A DNA stretch of 39,735 nucleotides from Prevotella sp. (GCA_017471245.1 JAFUVB010000093.1:1-39735), one strand, 5' to 3'; counted from the first letter of the stretch, positions 26,426 to 34,421 are shown. Made by a program: numbers and translations. Notes: generated by a model not told the origin, from the letters alone.

Positions 26426-27439
26426 ATGAAAAGGATACTTCTTTCGCTGTTGCTTTTTGCAGGCGTTTTCCAGGTTTGTATGGCGCAGTATGACTACGTC
26501 GTAAAGTTCGATTCTTATAGATTCAAGCCAAGATTGAATGTTCCTGTCGACACCATCCGGCGACCTGCAACGCTCTATATAAGCCGTGAGGGAACAATTC
26601 GCGTGGAGCTTAGCGGCAAAAGCACCTATACCATACCTTTCGACGAAGTGAAGGTGGAGACCGGTAGTGGGTGGTTTATCATCTTGATTTCATGGACAAA
26701 TCTGAAGTTTTACAAGAACGGGAAAGAGATGGCTGAAATTTCGGATGATGGTGAATTCACCGCTCGCTCTACCGATTATCCGTACATCAATATGAAAAAC
26801 CCGCAACTCAGAGACCTCTTCTACACCATCAAACCGCTGGCAGAAAAAAACACTTTCTTCCAAAAACGGCAGCCTAAGCCGCAGCCCCAGGCTCCCACTA
26901 AGGCGGTTAACAGCAACACGATGATATGTATCTACGACGGGGGCTACTTTATCCGCGACGGAAACAAGTGGTATGAATACCGCCCGAAGCAGAACCCCAC
27001 TGCCCCGTGGGCATATTACGACCAGTATCATGAGGAGTCGGGCTTCTACAACATCAAGAGTTCGGCGTGCTTTGTGAGCATTCCGAAAACGGCGAACAAC
27101 AACATTTTCATTTACAGAAACAACAAGTGGGAGGTGATCTACTACACGAAACAGATGTTCAACTTCTGTCCTGAGCGGGGCAACAAGTTGTTCTGCCACA
27201 CGCGCGGATTCTTTTTCAAGACCGGAAACCAATGGCGGGAGTATCTGCCTGGCAGCAACAGCTCGGGCGTTTGGGCATCTTACACGGAGACAGGTCACGA
27301 TGACGGCTTCTACTATATCAAGAACAACACCAATGAAGTGGCGGTTCCGCGAAAGGCGGTCAATAAGTTTTTCCTTCGGAAAACGGCTAACGACGCATGG
27401 ACGGAGGTATATACCACCACGCAAGTGTTCGACTATTGA
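26426..27439 (+). CDS. Secreted protein of unknown function with two internal repeats
   Basis: I do not recognise this 337-residue protein. It has a signal peptide (MKRILLSLLLFAGVFQVCMAQ). The first 150 residues look like a small beta domain. The second half contains two related segments of about 80 residues: KWYEYRPKQNPTAPWAYYDQ...ESGFYNIK... and QWREYLPGSNSSGVWASYTE...DGFYYIK..., each ending in a hydrophobic KWEVIYYTKQMF / AWTEVYTTTQVF motif. This suggests a duplicated beta module. It lies 84 bp after the symporter gene on the same strand, so it might be the last gene of that operon, but its function need not be related. Confidence 0.8.
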   Translation: MKRILLSLLLFAGVFQVCMAQYDYVVKFDSYRFKPRLNVPVDTIRRPATLYISREGTIRVELSGKSTYTIPFDEVKVETGSGWFIILISWTNLKFYKNGKEMAEISDDGEFTARSTDYPYINMKNPQLRDLFYTIKPLAEKNTFFQKRQPKPQPQAPTKAVNSNTMICIYDGGYFIRDGNKWYEYRPKQNPTAPWAYYDQYHEESGFYNIKSSACFVSIPKTANNNIFIYRNNKWEVIYYTKQMFNFCPERGNKLFCHTRGFFFKTGNQWREYLPGSNSSGVWASYTETGHDDGFYYIKNNTNEVAVPRKAVNKFFLRKTANDAWTEVYTTTQVFDY

Positions 27440-27467
27440 TTTCTCAAAGATGAGGCTTCTTTGAGTG

Positions 27468-27553
27468 AAACCTATGCTTTTGCGCCCTGAAACCTATGTT
27501 TTTAAAGGGCAAAAGCATAGGTTTGCTGAAATGGGTACGCAAAAGCATAGGTA
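27468..27553. repeat. Repeat D, site 1: two inverted and two direct copies; bidirectional hairpin
   Basis: The core AAAAGCATAGGTTT appears in reverse at 27468-27481 and 27490-27503 (spaced exactly 22 bp), then forward at 27511-27524 and in shortened form at 27541-27553. The first reverse copy and first forward copy, with flanking GCGCCCT and AGGGC, form a stem of about 19 bp with a 2-nt bulge. This lies between two convergent genes (stops at 27439 and 27597) and could terminate both transcripts. Confidence 0.75.
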
Positions 27554-27596
27554 TTAATGATTCTCAGATGATTGAAAAAGGATGATTTGGGGAAGT

Positions 27597-28340
27597 CTAT
27601 TTCCGCTGCTTCATCCTTTTCTTAAAGCAATTCTTGAAGTCGCAAAGACCGCAGGTGTAGTCAAGATAGCGCACCTTCGGTCCCACTCCGATGATGCCGC
27701 TCACCGACTTGATGGGTGTCATCAGCGAGCTGGCGGTGAGTTCCACGCCGCAGGGATTGCCTGCAATGGTCGCGCCGTTGCCTGCTGCTGCCGCGCCGCT
27801 GCTGTCTGCCTGTTGCTGATTAAATAGGGGAAAGAGTTTCTGCTGCTCACTGACGTGCCATCCGCAGTAGCCAGGTGAGAAACGGTTGGTGCGGTTCCAT
27901 TGCAACTTGTCTATCGATTCCTGAAGCGACAGTTCCATCTGGTCGGCACATTTCTCAGCTATCACGCTGCCCAAGGCATCGGCTATGAACACGCGCACCA
28001 TGTCGCCGTCGCGCATGAGCCTCCGTTGATAGTCCTCATATTCCGTTCCTGCGGTGCATATAAAGAGGGCAAACGCCTCGCTGCCGCGCAACTGGCGGGC
28101 TATGATCTTGCCAATGGCGAAGCGTTGACCCATGGTCAGCTCTTCGTTTTCTACCGACAGGCTTCCACGTTTCACCATAAAGCAGTAGCGCGGGTGCAGA
28201 AAAGCCTTCACCTCTTCCACGATGCGGCTCATCTCTGAGCGCACTGCTGCATCGGGAACATGGTTGTCGTAGCCCATCTGCACGTAGATGTCAGATGCAG
28301 AAATCTTAAGGTCGGAATATGAAAGCTCCTTGTATGTCAA
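27597..28340 (-). CDS. Vitamin B12-dependent methionine synthase activation-domain protein
   Basis: The 247-residue cytoplasmic protein matches the MetH activation-domain fold as a stand-alone protein: FALFICTAGTEYEDY, DALGSVIAEKCADQMEL, the signature FSPGYCGWHVSEQQKLFPLF and LTASSLMTPIKSVSGIIGVGP. In MetH this domain binds S-adenosylmethionine and re-methylates oxidised cobalamin with an electron donor. The C-terminus adds a cysteine cluster (C230, C233, C238; TCGLCDFKNC), which might bind metal or an Fe-S centre as in corrinoid reactivators. A Gly/Ala-rich insertion (SSGAAAAGNGATIAG) interrupts the domain before CGVELT. It lies 13 bp after the MtaA-type gene, in the same operon, and probably repairs the corrinoid protein at 21565-24672, which lacks such a domain. 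Confidence 0.88.
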   Translation of the reverse strand: MTYKELSYSDLKISASDIYVQMGYDNHVPDAAVRSEMSRIVEEVKAFLHPRYCFMVKRGSLSVENEELTMGQRFAIGKIIARQLRGSEAFALFICTAGTEYEDYQRRLMRDGDMVRVFIADALGSVIAEKCADQMELSLQESIDKLQWNRTNRFSPGYCGWHVSEQQKLFPLFNQQQADSSGAAAAGNGATIAGNPCGVELTASSLMTPIKSVSGIIGVGPKVRYLDYTCGLCDFKNCFKKRMKQRK

Positions 28341-28353
28341 CGGTGTTCAGCTG

Positions 28354-29367
28354 TTATTGATGTGAGCGATTATATGCTTCGAGTGCCTCGAAGAACGCAT
28401 CGATGTTGGCAGCCGGTGTGTGCGGCGGTGTGTCGCAGCCGCTTGAGAGCACGAAGTTGGGATAATCGCGGGTTTTTTCCAAAAGATCTGCCACCACTTC
28501 CTTCATATTTTCAGGTGTAGCATCTTTGAAGACAGACACCGGATCCACATTTCCCATGGCGAGCGCAGTGGGCGGAACGTCCTTCAAAACCTCCTCCATG
28601 CGGCACTTGTTTCCAAAGTGATAGGCAGCGGCTCCGGTGGCAACCATTGCCTCGGTGCAATGTCCTGTATTGCCGCAGTTGTGGAGCACCACGATGAATT
28701 CATCATCCTGCACCTTGTCAACAATCTGTTTCACATACTGCGATGAGAATATCTTGCAGTCGTCGTTGCTCATCAGGCCGGCGGCAGGTTCCGCCATCAC
28801 CACGCCGTTGGCACCTGTTGCCTTCAGTGCCATGCAGTATTTCAGGATAAAGTCGGTGCATTTCTGCAACAAGGTGTGAGCTGCGTCGGGATTTTCGTAT
28901 ATGAGCACCATGATCTCAGACATGTCGTAGAGACGCCCTGCGAGTGAAAACGGACCGATGCAACCACTGAAGAGCGGACGGTCGTTGATGCTCCTTGCTG
29001 CCAGCAGGTTGGCTTTTAGATAGGCAGGAATGCGCCCTGTATTGAGCGACGGCACTTCCAGCCTGTTGATAGCGTCGGCATCGGGAAGCAGTCGGTTAGA
29101 AACGGCAGGCACGGCAATGTCGGAGAACTCAATCTTTGCGCCAAAAGATTCTGCCTCAGTGGTCAGATCCATGATTGTTGCAGCCGCTGCACTGGGATAG
29201 CTCTCTGTGAGTTTCATCACCGCATTGTAGTGAACGCGCCCGTCGCTGACAGCCTCTTTCACCGTGTTTCCGTTCATTTCAATGCCCGGATGCGTCATGA
29301 TGGGTACTGCCATCACTTCTTTCTTTTGGATCACATCGTGGATCCACTGTGTCATATTCATTTTCAT
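28354..29367 (-). CDS. MtaA/MtbA-type zinc methyltransferase (UroD fold)
   Basis: The 337-residue protein has the uroporphyrinogen decarboxylase fold. The pattern H229-N-C231 (LHNCGNTG) with C311 (SSGCDTPP) matches the His-x-Cys...Cys zinc site of MtaA and MtbA, which move methyl groups between a corrinoid protein and a thiol. True UroD catalytic residues are not evident, so a haem role is unlikely. Other family marks are GPFSLAGRL and the ending YNRSHQ. It has its own promoter at 29411 and is followed by the B12 reactivation gene, so the pair forms a corrinoid methyl-transfer operon. Methyl donor and thiol acceptor are not known; Bacteroidetes lack coenzyme M as far as is known. Confidence 0.88.
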   Translation of the reverse strand: MKMNMTQWIHDVIQKKEVMAVPIMTHPGIEMNGNTVKEAVSDGRVHYNAVMKLTESYPSAAAATIMDLTTEAESFGAKIEFSDIAVPAVSNRLLPDADAINRLEVPSLNTGRIPAYLKANLLAARSINDRPLFSGCIGPFSLAGRLYDMSEIMVLIYENPDAAHTLLQKCTDFILKYCMALKATGANGVVMAEPAAGLMSNDDCKIFSSQYVKQIVDKVQDDEFIVVLHNCGNTGHCTEAMVATGAAAYHFGNKCRMEEVLKDVPPTALAMGNVDPVSVFKDATPENMKEVVADLLEKTRDYPNFVLSSGCDTPPHTPAANIDAFFEALEAYNRSHQ

Positions 29368-29410
29368 GACTTTTCAGTTAATTGTTTTTAGTAATTCGTT
29401 TTTTCGCTTA

Positions 29411-29418
29411 CAAAGATA
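29411..29418 (-). promoter_or_regulatory. -7 box for the MtaA-type/B12 activation operon
   Basis: On the minus strand it reads TATCTTTG, 44 nt upstream of the ATG at 29367. It is back to back with the box at 29462. Confidence 0.7.
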
Positions 29419-29461
29419 CGAATTATTCGCCATTCATCGTTCATCATTTATAATTATTTTC

Positions 29462-29469
29462 TACCTTTG
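29462..29469 (+). promoter_or_regulatory. -7 box for the MFS transporter gene
   Basis: TACCTTTG lies 22 nt before the ATG at 29492. Its position rules out the longer open frame that begins at 29264 inside the opposite gene. Confidence 0.7.
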
Positions 29470-29491
29470 CACCGAAAAAACAAAAAAACGC

Positions 29492-30697
29492 ATGGAAGAA
29501 AAGACAGAGAAACTGTGGAACAGGGATTTCATCAAGGTGATGACAGCCAACTTCTCGCTGTTCTTCGCCTTCTATCTGCTCACCCCATTGCTTCCGTTAT
29601 ATCTCCATGAAGCATTCGGAGCGACAAAAGACACCATCGGCGTGATGCTTTCCGGCTATACGCTGGCAGCATTGCTCACCCGTCCCTTCAGCGGTTTCAT
29701 TGTCGATACGTTCAACCGCAAGAAGGTTCTCATGACATGTTTCTTCCTTTTCTTTGTCTTCTTTGCAGGCTATCTGGCTGCCGGCACGTTGCTGATGTTC
29801 GCCATCGTGAGGACGTTGCATGGTTCTCCCTATGGCGCACTTACGGTTGCCAACAGCACTGTTGCCATCGACGTGCTGCCTTCAAGCCGCCGCAACGAGG
29901 GAATTGGCTTTTACGGACTGAGCAACAACCTCTCCATGGCAATAGCTCCGTCGATAGGCATCTGGATCTACAAGGCATCCAACAATTTCGAACTGCTCTT
30001 CTGGCTGGCACTCATTGTGGCAGGCTTCGGATTGTTAGTGGATTCCACGGTGAAAGTTCCCACAAATGAAATCGTGCGCAACAAGAGCAAACTGTCGTTA
30101 GACCGCTTTTTCCTCACCCGCGCATGGCTCCTTGCCATCAACATAGCGCTGTTCGGTTTCTGTTTCGGTGTGCTGAGCAACTACCTCGCCATCTACAGCA
30201 AACAGGTATTAGGCATCACCAGCGGCACCGGCACCCATTTCATGCTCCTTTCCATAGGTTTGTTCGTGAGCCGGCTGCAGGGCGCTGCCGAACTCCGCAA
30301 AGGTCACATGGCGCACAATGCGGCAGAAGGCATTGTCATATCGCTCATCGGCTACACGCTTTTTGCCTCTACAGCCCATTTCTCTTCGCCCCTGATGGTC
30401 AACATCGGCTATTACGGCTCTGCCATCCTCATCGGTCTCGGCAACGGCCACATGTATCCCGCCTTCCTCAATATGTTCATTAATGTGGCAAAGCACAGTG
30501 AGCGCGGCACTGCCAACAGTTCCATTCTCACCTCATGGGACATCGGTTTCGGCATCGGCATCTTGCTGGGAGGCATAGTGTCTGAGCATCTCGGCTATAG
30601 CGCCGCTTTCTGGATGGTGGCCGTAGACAATGCCATCGGCTCAGCCCTTTTCTTCCTTGCCACAAGGAATTTCTTCGAGCGCAGAAGGCTGAGATGA
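29492..30697 (+). CDS. MFS transporter, probable efflux permease
   Basis: The 401-residue protein has 12 predicted transmembrane helices. The start MEEKTEKLWNRDFIKVMTANF is chosen since it follows the promoter box; the frame is open upstream to 29264 but that part overlaps the divergent gene. The loop after helix 2 has the MFS motif GFIVDTFNRKKVL (GxxxDxxxRKxxL). A second half starts near FFLTRAWLLAINIALFGFCFG. It resembles the arabinose-efflux-like/YfcJ group of small-molecule exporters. The substrate is unknown. It is divergent from the corrinoid operon, so a role in exporting a product of it is possible but unsupported. Confidence 0.9.
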   Translation: MEEKTEKLWNRDFIKVMTANFSLFFAFYLLTPLLPLYLHEAFGATKDTIGVMLSGYTLAALLTRPFSGFIVDTFNRKKVLMTCFFLFFVFFAGYLAAGTLLMFAIVRTLHGSPYGALTVANSTVAIDVLPSSRRNEGIGFYGLSNNLSMAIAPSIGIWIYKASNNFELLFWLALIVAGFGLLVDSTVKVPTNEIVRNKSKLSLDRFFLTRAWLLAINIALFGFCFGVLSNYLAIYSKQVLGITSGTGTHFMLLSIGLFVSRLQGAAELRKGHMAHNAAEGIVISLIGYTLFASTAHFSSPLMVNIGYYGSAILIGLGNGHMYPAFLNMFINVAKHSERGTANSSILTSWDIGFGIGILLGGIVSEHLGYSAAFWMVAVDNAIGSALFFLATRNFFERRRLR

Positions 30698-30763
30698 ACG
30701 GCAGAAAGTCATCATTTTTTGATTTTTATCTGTCACCATGGGTGCAGATTCACAATATTTTTT

Positions 30764-30771
30764 TATCTTTG
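30764..30771 (+). promoter_or_regulatory. -7 box directly before ruvB
   Basis: TATCTTTG ends 5 nt before the ATG at 30777. Given the usual distance from this box to the transcript start, the mRNA would begin at or next to the start codon. Confidence 0.7.
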
Positions 30772-30776
30772 CACCA

Positions 30777-31814
30777 ATGAATGAAGATTTCGACATAAGA
30801 AGAGAATCGCTATCGTCATCGGAGAAGGAGTTTGAGAATGCGCTCAGACCCCTGCGCTTCCATGATTTCAGCGGACAGAAGAAAGTGGTGGAGAACTTAG
30901 AGGTGTTCGTTGAGGCTGCCAAATATCGCGGAGAACCGCTCGACCATACACTGCTGCACGGTCCTCCGGGACTGGGAAAGACCACGCTTTCTAACATTAT
31001 TGCCAACGAACTGGGTGTGGGTTTCAAGATTACCAGCGGACCGGTGCTCGACAAGCCAGGTGATCTGGCAGGCATACTCACGTCGTTAGAAACCAACGAC
31101 GTGCTGTTCATCGACGAGATTCACCGTCTTTCGCCCGTGGTAGAGGAGTATCTGTATTCCGCCATGGAAGACTATCGCATCGACATCATGATCGACAAAG
31201 GACCATCGGCGCGTTCCATACAGATCGACCTGAACCCTTTCACCCTCGTGGGAGCCACCACCCGCAGCGGTTTGCTTACGGCACCGTTGCGCGCCCGCTT
31301 CGGCATCAACATGCATCTGGAATACTATGAGCCTGAGATTCTGCAGAAAATCATCAAGCGCTCGGCATATATCCTCAAGGTGCCTATCACCGAGGACGCC
31401 GCCATGGAGATTGCGCGGCGCTCAAGAGGTACGCCCCGTATTGCCAACTCGCTGCTTCGCCGTGTGCGCGATTTCGCACAGGTGAAGGGAAACGGCAGCA
31501 TCGACACCGGCATTACCAAGGTGGCGCTCACAGCACTGAACATCGACCAGTATGGATTGGATGAAATCGACAACAAGATTCTGCTCACCATCATCGACAA
31601 GTTCAAGGGAGGTCCCGTGGGAGTGGGCACCATTGCCACCGCCATTGGCGAAGACTCCGGCACCGTGGAAGAGGTTTACGAGCCCTTCCTCATCATGGAA
31701 GGCTTCATCAAGCGCACGCCCCGCGGGCGAATGGCAACGGAGCTTGCCTATCAGCACTACGGTCGCAATCCCTATCAGGGCAATATCATGGAACCAAATT
31801 TGTTTGACAACTAA
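30777..31814 (+). CDS. ruvB: Holliday junction branch migration helicase RuvB
   Basis: The 345-residue AAA+ motor subunit of RuvABC drives Holliday junction migration. Visible motifs are Walker A ([11 protein letters not shown]), Walker B (VLFIDEIHR), sensor 1 ([10 protein letters not shown]), the arginine finger region (PLRARFG) and the C-terminal winged helix ([29 protein letters not shown]). The start [10 protein letters not shown] at 30777 is preferred over an in-frame ATG at 30738, since that one lies upstream of the -7 box and adds residues not expected in RuvB. It is followed by coaD after 12 bp. Confidence 0.98.
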   Translation: MNEDFDIRRESLSSSEKEFENALRPLRFHDFSGQKKVVENLEVFVEAAKYRGEPLDHTLLHGPPGLGKTTLSNIIANELGVGFKITSGPVLDKPGDLAGILTSLETNDVLFIDEIHRLSPVVEEYLYSAMEDYRIDIMIDKGPSARSIQIDLNPFTLVGATTRSGLLTAPLRARFGINMHLEYYEPEILQKIIKRSAYILKVPITEDAAMEIARRSRGTPRIANSLLRRVRDFAQVKGNGSIDTGITKVALTALNIDQYGLDEIDNKILLTIIDKFKGGPVGVGTIATAIGEDSGTVEEVYEPFLIMEGFIKRTPRGRMATELAYQHYGRNPYQGNIMEPNLFDN

Positions 31815-31826
31815 TTCCCCTATCAC

Positions 31827-32264
31827 ATGAGAACAGGAATATTCGTGGGTAGTTTCGACCCCTTTACCATCGGACACGACAACATAGTGCGCCGCGCACT
31901 GCCGCTTTTCGACCGGATCATCATCGGCGTGGGCGTGAACGAGCGCAAACAGTATATGCTCAGTGCGGAGACACGGAAGCAAAAGATTCAGGAACTCTAC
32001 AAAAACGAGAAGCGAATCACCGTGAAGACCTATTCAGACCTTACTATCGACTTCGCCCATCGCGAAATGGCAGACTATATCATCAAGGGCGTGCGCTCGG
32101 TGAAAGACTTTGAGTATGAGCGCGAGCAGGCTGACATCAACAAGCGCATAGGCAATATCGACACGTTGCTGCTCTTTGCCGAGCCAGAAATGGCAAGCAT
32201 CAGCAGCAGTCTGGTGCGCGAACTCATTCATTTCGGCAAAGACGTGAGGCAGTTTCTTCCATAA
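31827..32264 (+). CDS. coaD: Pantetheine-phosphate adenylyltransferase
   Basis: The 145-residue enzyme adds AMP to 4'-phosphopantetheine, the penultimate step of coenzyme A synthesis. It has the nucleotidyltransferase motif GSFDPFTIGH (T/HxGH type), the substrate-binding region DYIIKGVRSVKDFEYE, and the C-terminal ISSSLVRE motif. Length is normal to slightly short. It lies 12 bp after ruvB and 13 bp before ybeY, forming a compact housekeeping operon. Confidence 0.97.
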   Translation: MRTGIFVGSFDPFTIGHDNIVRRALPLFDRIIIGVGVNERKQYMLSAETRKQKIQELYKNEKRITVKTYSDLTIDFAHREMADYIIKGVRSVKDFEYEREQADINKRIGNIDTLLLFAEPEMASISSSLVRELIHFGKDVRQFLP

Positions 32265-32277
32265 AATTTAGGCAACA

Positions 32278-32706
32278 ATGATAACTTACAATACCGACGG
32301 CGTGAAAATGCCGCAAATCAAGAGAAGGGAAACCACGGCATGGATACGCCGCGTGGCTGCCACGTATGGCAAAAAAGTGGGCGAAGTGGGCTATATGTTC
32401 GTCAACGATGAGAGAATACTGGAAGTAAACCGTGAGTATTTGGGACACGACTACTACACCGACATCATCACTTTCGACTATGACGAGGGAAACATCGTCA
32501 ATGGTGACCTGGTGATAAGTATAGACACCGTGAAGACCAATGCAGAGAAATTCGGAAAGCCATACGAAGAAGAACTCTACCGGGTAATCATCCACGGCAT
32601 CCTACATCTGTGCGGCATCAACGACAAAGGACCGGGAGAGCGCGAAATCATGGAAGCTGCAGAGAACCGAGCACTCACCTCCTCACCCCTCAACACCCAT
32701 CTCTAA
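32278..32706 (+). CDS. ybeY: Endoribonuclease/rRNA maturation factor YbeY with repeat-derived tail
   Basis: The 142-residue metal-dependent RNase acts in 16S rRNA processing and ribosome quality control. Motifs: LEVNREYLGHDYYTDIITFDYD and IIHGILHLCGINDKGPGE. In Escherichia coli the motif is HGxLHLxGxDH; here the third His position is Asp (IND), which I recall as common in Bacteroidetes YbeY. The last residues (LTSSPLNTHL) and the stop codon are encoded by the start of repeat C, which has extended into the gene and replaced the natural tail. Confidence 0.95.
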   Translation: MITYNTDGVKMPQIKRRETTAWIRRVAATYGKKVGEVGYMFVNDERILEVNREYLGHDYYTDIITFDYDEGNIVNGDLVISIDTVKTNAEKFGKPYEEELYRVIIHGILHLCGINDKGPGEREIMEAAENRALTSSPLNTHL

Positions 32707-32858
32707 TCTCTCACCCCTAATCTCTCACCTCTCACCTCTAATCTCTCACCCCTCACCCCTAAGTTTCTCACCTCTCACCTCTAATCTCTCACCTCTCACC
32801 CCTAAATTTCTCACCTCTCACCCCTAAGTTTCTCACCTCTCACCCCTCACCTCTAAAT
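32673..32858. repeat. Repeat C array between ybeY and panE
   Basis: About eight units of 19-22 nt based on TCTCACCTCTCACCTCTAA, with variants CACCCCTAAGTT and CACCCCTAAATT. It supplies the last ten codons and stop of ybeY and ends about 10 bp before panE. The same sequence occurs, in the opposite sense, at 22813-22917 and, in this sense, at 37008-37083. Confidence 0.9.
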
Positions 32859-32868
32859 TACTAAAACA

Positions 32869-33792
32869 ATGAAATACGGAATCATCGGCACAGGAGCCAT
32901 CGGCGGGTTCTATGGCAGCAAACTGGCAAAAGCCGGGCAGGAAGTGCATTTCCTGTTCCATCGCGATTATGAATACGTTAAGCAACACGGATTGCAAGTG
33001 GATTCCTGCGACGGCTCTTTCCATCTCGATCAGGTCAACGCATGGCAGAACGCAGAAGACATGCCGCAGTGCGATGTGGTGCTGGTGGGACTGAAAACCG
33101 TCAACAACCATCTTCTTTCACGCCTGCTTCCGCCGTTGCTCCACGAGCATACGGTGGTGGTGCTCATACAAAACGGCATCAGTGTCGAAGCCGATGTGCA
33201 GCTGATGTTCCCCGGCGTGGCATTGGTGGCAGGGCTTGCCTTTATCTGCTCGGCCAAGACAGAGCCCGGACGAGTGAGCCATCAGTGCTACGGCAGCATC
33301 AACCTTGCCAACTATTCCTGTCGCGACGAACAGCTTTTCAGCCGTATCCTCCGCGATCTCACCGACGCAGGCATACAGGCAAAAGCCGTTGCCTATGAGG
33401 AGGCGCGATGGAAAAAGGCAGTGTGGAACATGCCCTTCAATGGGTTGACCGTTGCCTTGAACACCCGTACCGACCTCTTGCTGAGCAATCCATCCACCCG
33501 TCAGCTGGTGCGCGACCTGATGTTTGAGGTGATCCATGCCGCGCAGCATCTCGGTGTCGAGGGCATCGACGAGCGTTTCGCCGATTTGATGATTGAGACC
33601 ACCGATGCCATGACGCCCTATTCCCCGTCGATGAAACTCGACTACGACTTCCATCGCCCCATGGAGATACACTATCTCTACTCCCGTCCGATAGAGATAG
33701 CGCGCGAAGGCGGATTCAGAATGCACAAGTTGGAGATGCTCGAACAGCAACTGCGCTTCTTGCAAGAGCAGGAATCATCAACGCGCAAATAA
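32869..33792 (+). CDS. panE: 2-dehydropantoate 2-reductase (ketopantoate reductase)
   Basis: The 307-residue NADPH-dependent enzyme makes pantoate for vitamin B5 and coenzyme A. It has the N-terminal nucleotide motif IIGTGAIGGFYG, the strand VVLVGLKTVNN, and a catalytic-lysine region RWKKAVWNMPFNGLTVALN. The C-terminal helical domain contains the usual Ser/Glu-bearing segment SPSMKLDYDFHRPMEI. It is the second coenzyme A-related gene here, after coaD, but the repeat C array separates it from ybeY. Confidence 0.93.
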   Translation: MKYGIIGTGAIGGFYGSKLAKAGQEVHFLFHRDYEYVKQHGLQVDSCDGSFHLDQVNAWQNAEDMPQCDVVLVGLKTVNNHLLSRLLPPLLHEHTVVVLIQNGISVEADVQLMFPGVALVAGLAFICSAKTEPGRVSHQCYGSINLANYSCRDEQLFSRILRDLTDAGIQAKAVAYEEARWKKAVWNMPFNGLTVALNTRTDLLLSNPSTRQLVRDLMFEVIHAAQHLGVEGIDERFADLMIETTDAMTPYSPSMKLDYDFHRPMEIHYLYSRPIEIAREGGFRMHKLEMLEQQLRFLQEQESSTRK

Positions 33793-33863
33793 GAATGATG
33801 AGGAGCATTATCTGCTGATTACATTGAAACGGCATTCCGGTTTTTTAATTTGAAAAATTCGGC

Positions 33864-34178
33864 TCAATGTCACTTTTCGCGGTATCCTTCTGACTATAAA
33901 CAAGTTACATGGGGTGACATTGAAATTTTCAATGTCACTCAATCTCACTTCCGCATCATCGCATTCTCCATTGCCGCCACAAAAAAACCTATTCTTCAAA
34001 AGTAAAACAACTTGTTTTACCTTCCCAAAACCATGCTTTCGTTCTCCAATAGCTGCACTCCACAAACCAAAACAACTTGTTTCCCTCCCATAAAACCGCA
34101 GTGACATTGAATCATTCAATGTCACCCAATCCATCATACTGTATATCAGACGCTTGCAACAAAAAGTGACATAGAACG
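33864..34178. repeat. Element E: nested palindromes in an inverted arrangement (gene-free 33793-34421)
   Basis: Two 25-nt palindromes (12-nt arms, single central base; arm starting GTGACATTGAA) lie at 33914-33938 and 34101-34125. Outer half-sites TCAATGTCAC (33864) and GTGACATAGAA (34166) stand at similar distances, so the whole is a large imperfect inverted repeat with arms of about 75 bp. Between the palindromes is GTAAAACAACTTGTTTTAC (34002-34020) and a partial copy (34070-34082). The 129-codon minus-strand open frame across it shows no protein features. The rest, 34200-34421, is A/T-rich with nothing recognised. Confidence 0.7.
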
Positions 34179-34421
34179 AAAAATCGCGTATCCCCATGAT
34201 TCCAGTATAGTTCAGCCCTCAGGTATTAATAGCTGTTATTGTATGAAATCGGGATTCTTGCTCTTTCCTTTCGCGGCATTTGAGATTATTTTTTATACAG
34301 TGCAAATACAGTAACTTTTTCTAAAACTTTAATACTATATTCAAAAACATGTTCGCAGAGCCTTCCCCTGGTCACCATAGATAGTAACTATGATTCGCAA
34401 AGATCAACACTTAACACATTT

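Noticed and set aside
28354-29367. True uroporphyrinogen decarboxylase (haem synthesis)
   Set aside because: It has the MtaA-type zinc ligands (H229, C231, C311) and sits with a B12 reactivation gene, which fits methyl transfer better.
29264-29491. N-terminal extension of the MFS gene
   Set aside because: It overlaps the divergent methyltransferase gene and both promoters; the start at 29492 follows a clear -7 box.
33808-34197. Minus-strand 129-codon frame
   Set aside because: It runs through element E and its palindromes, lacks a promoter box or recognisable protein features, so a repeat is the better explanation.
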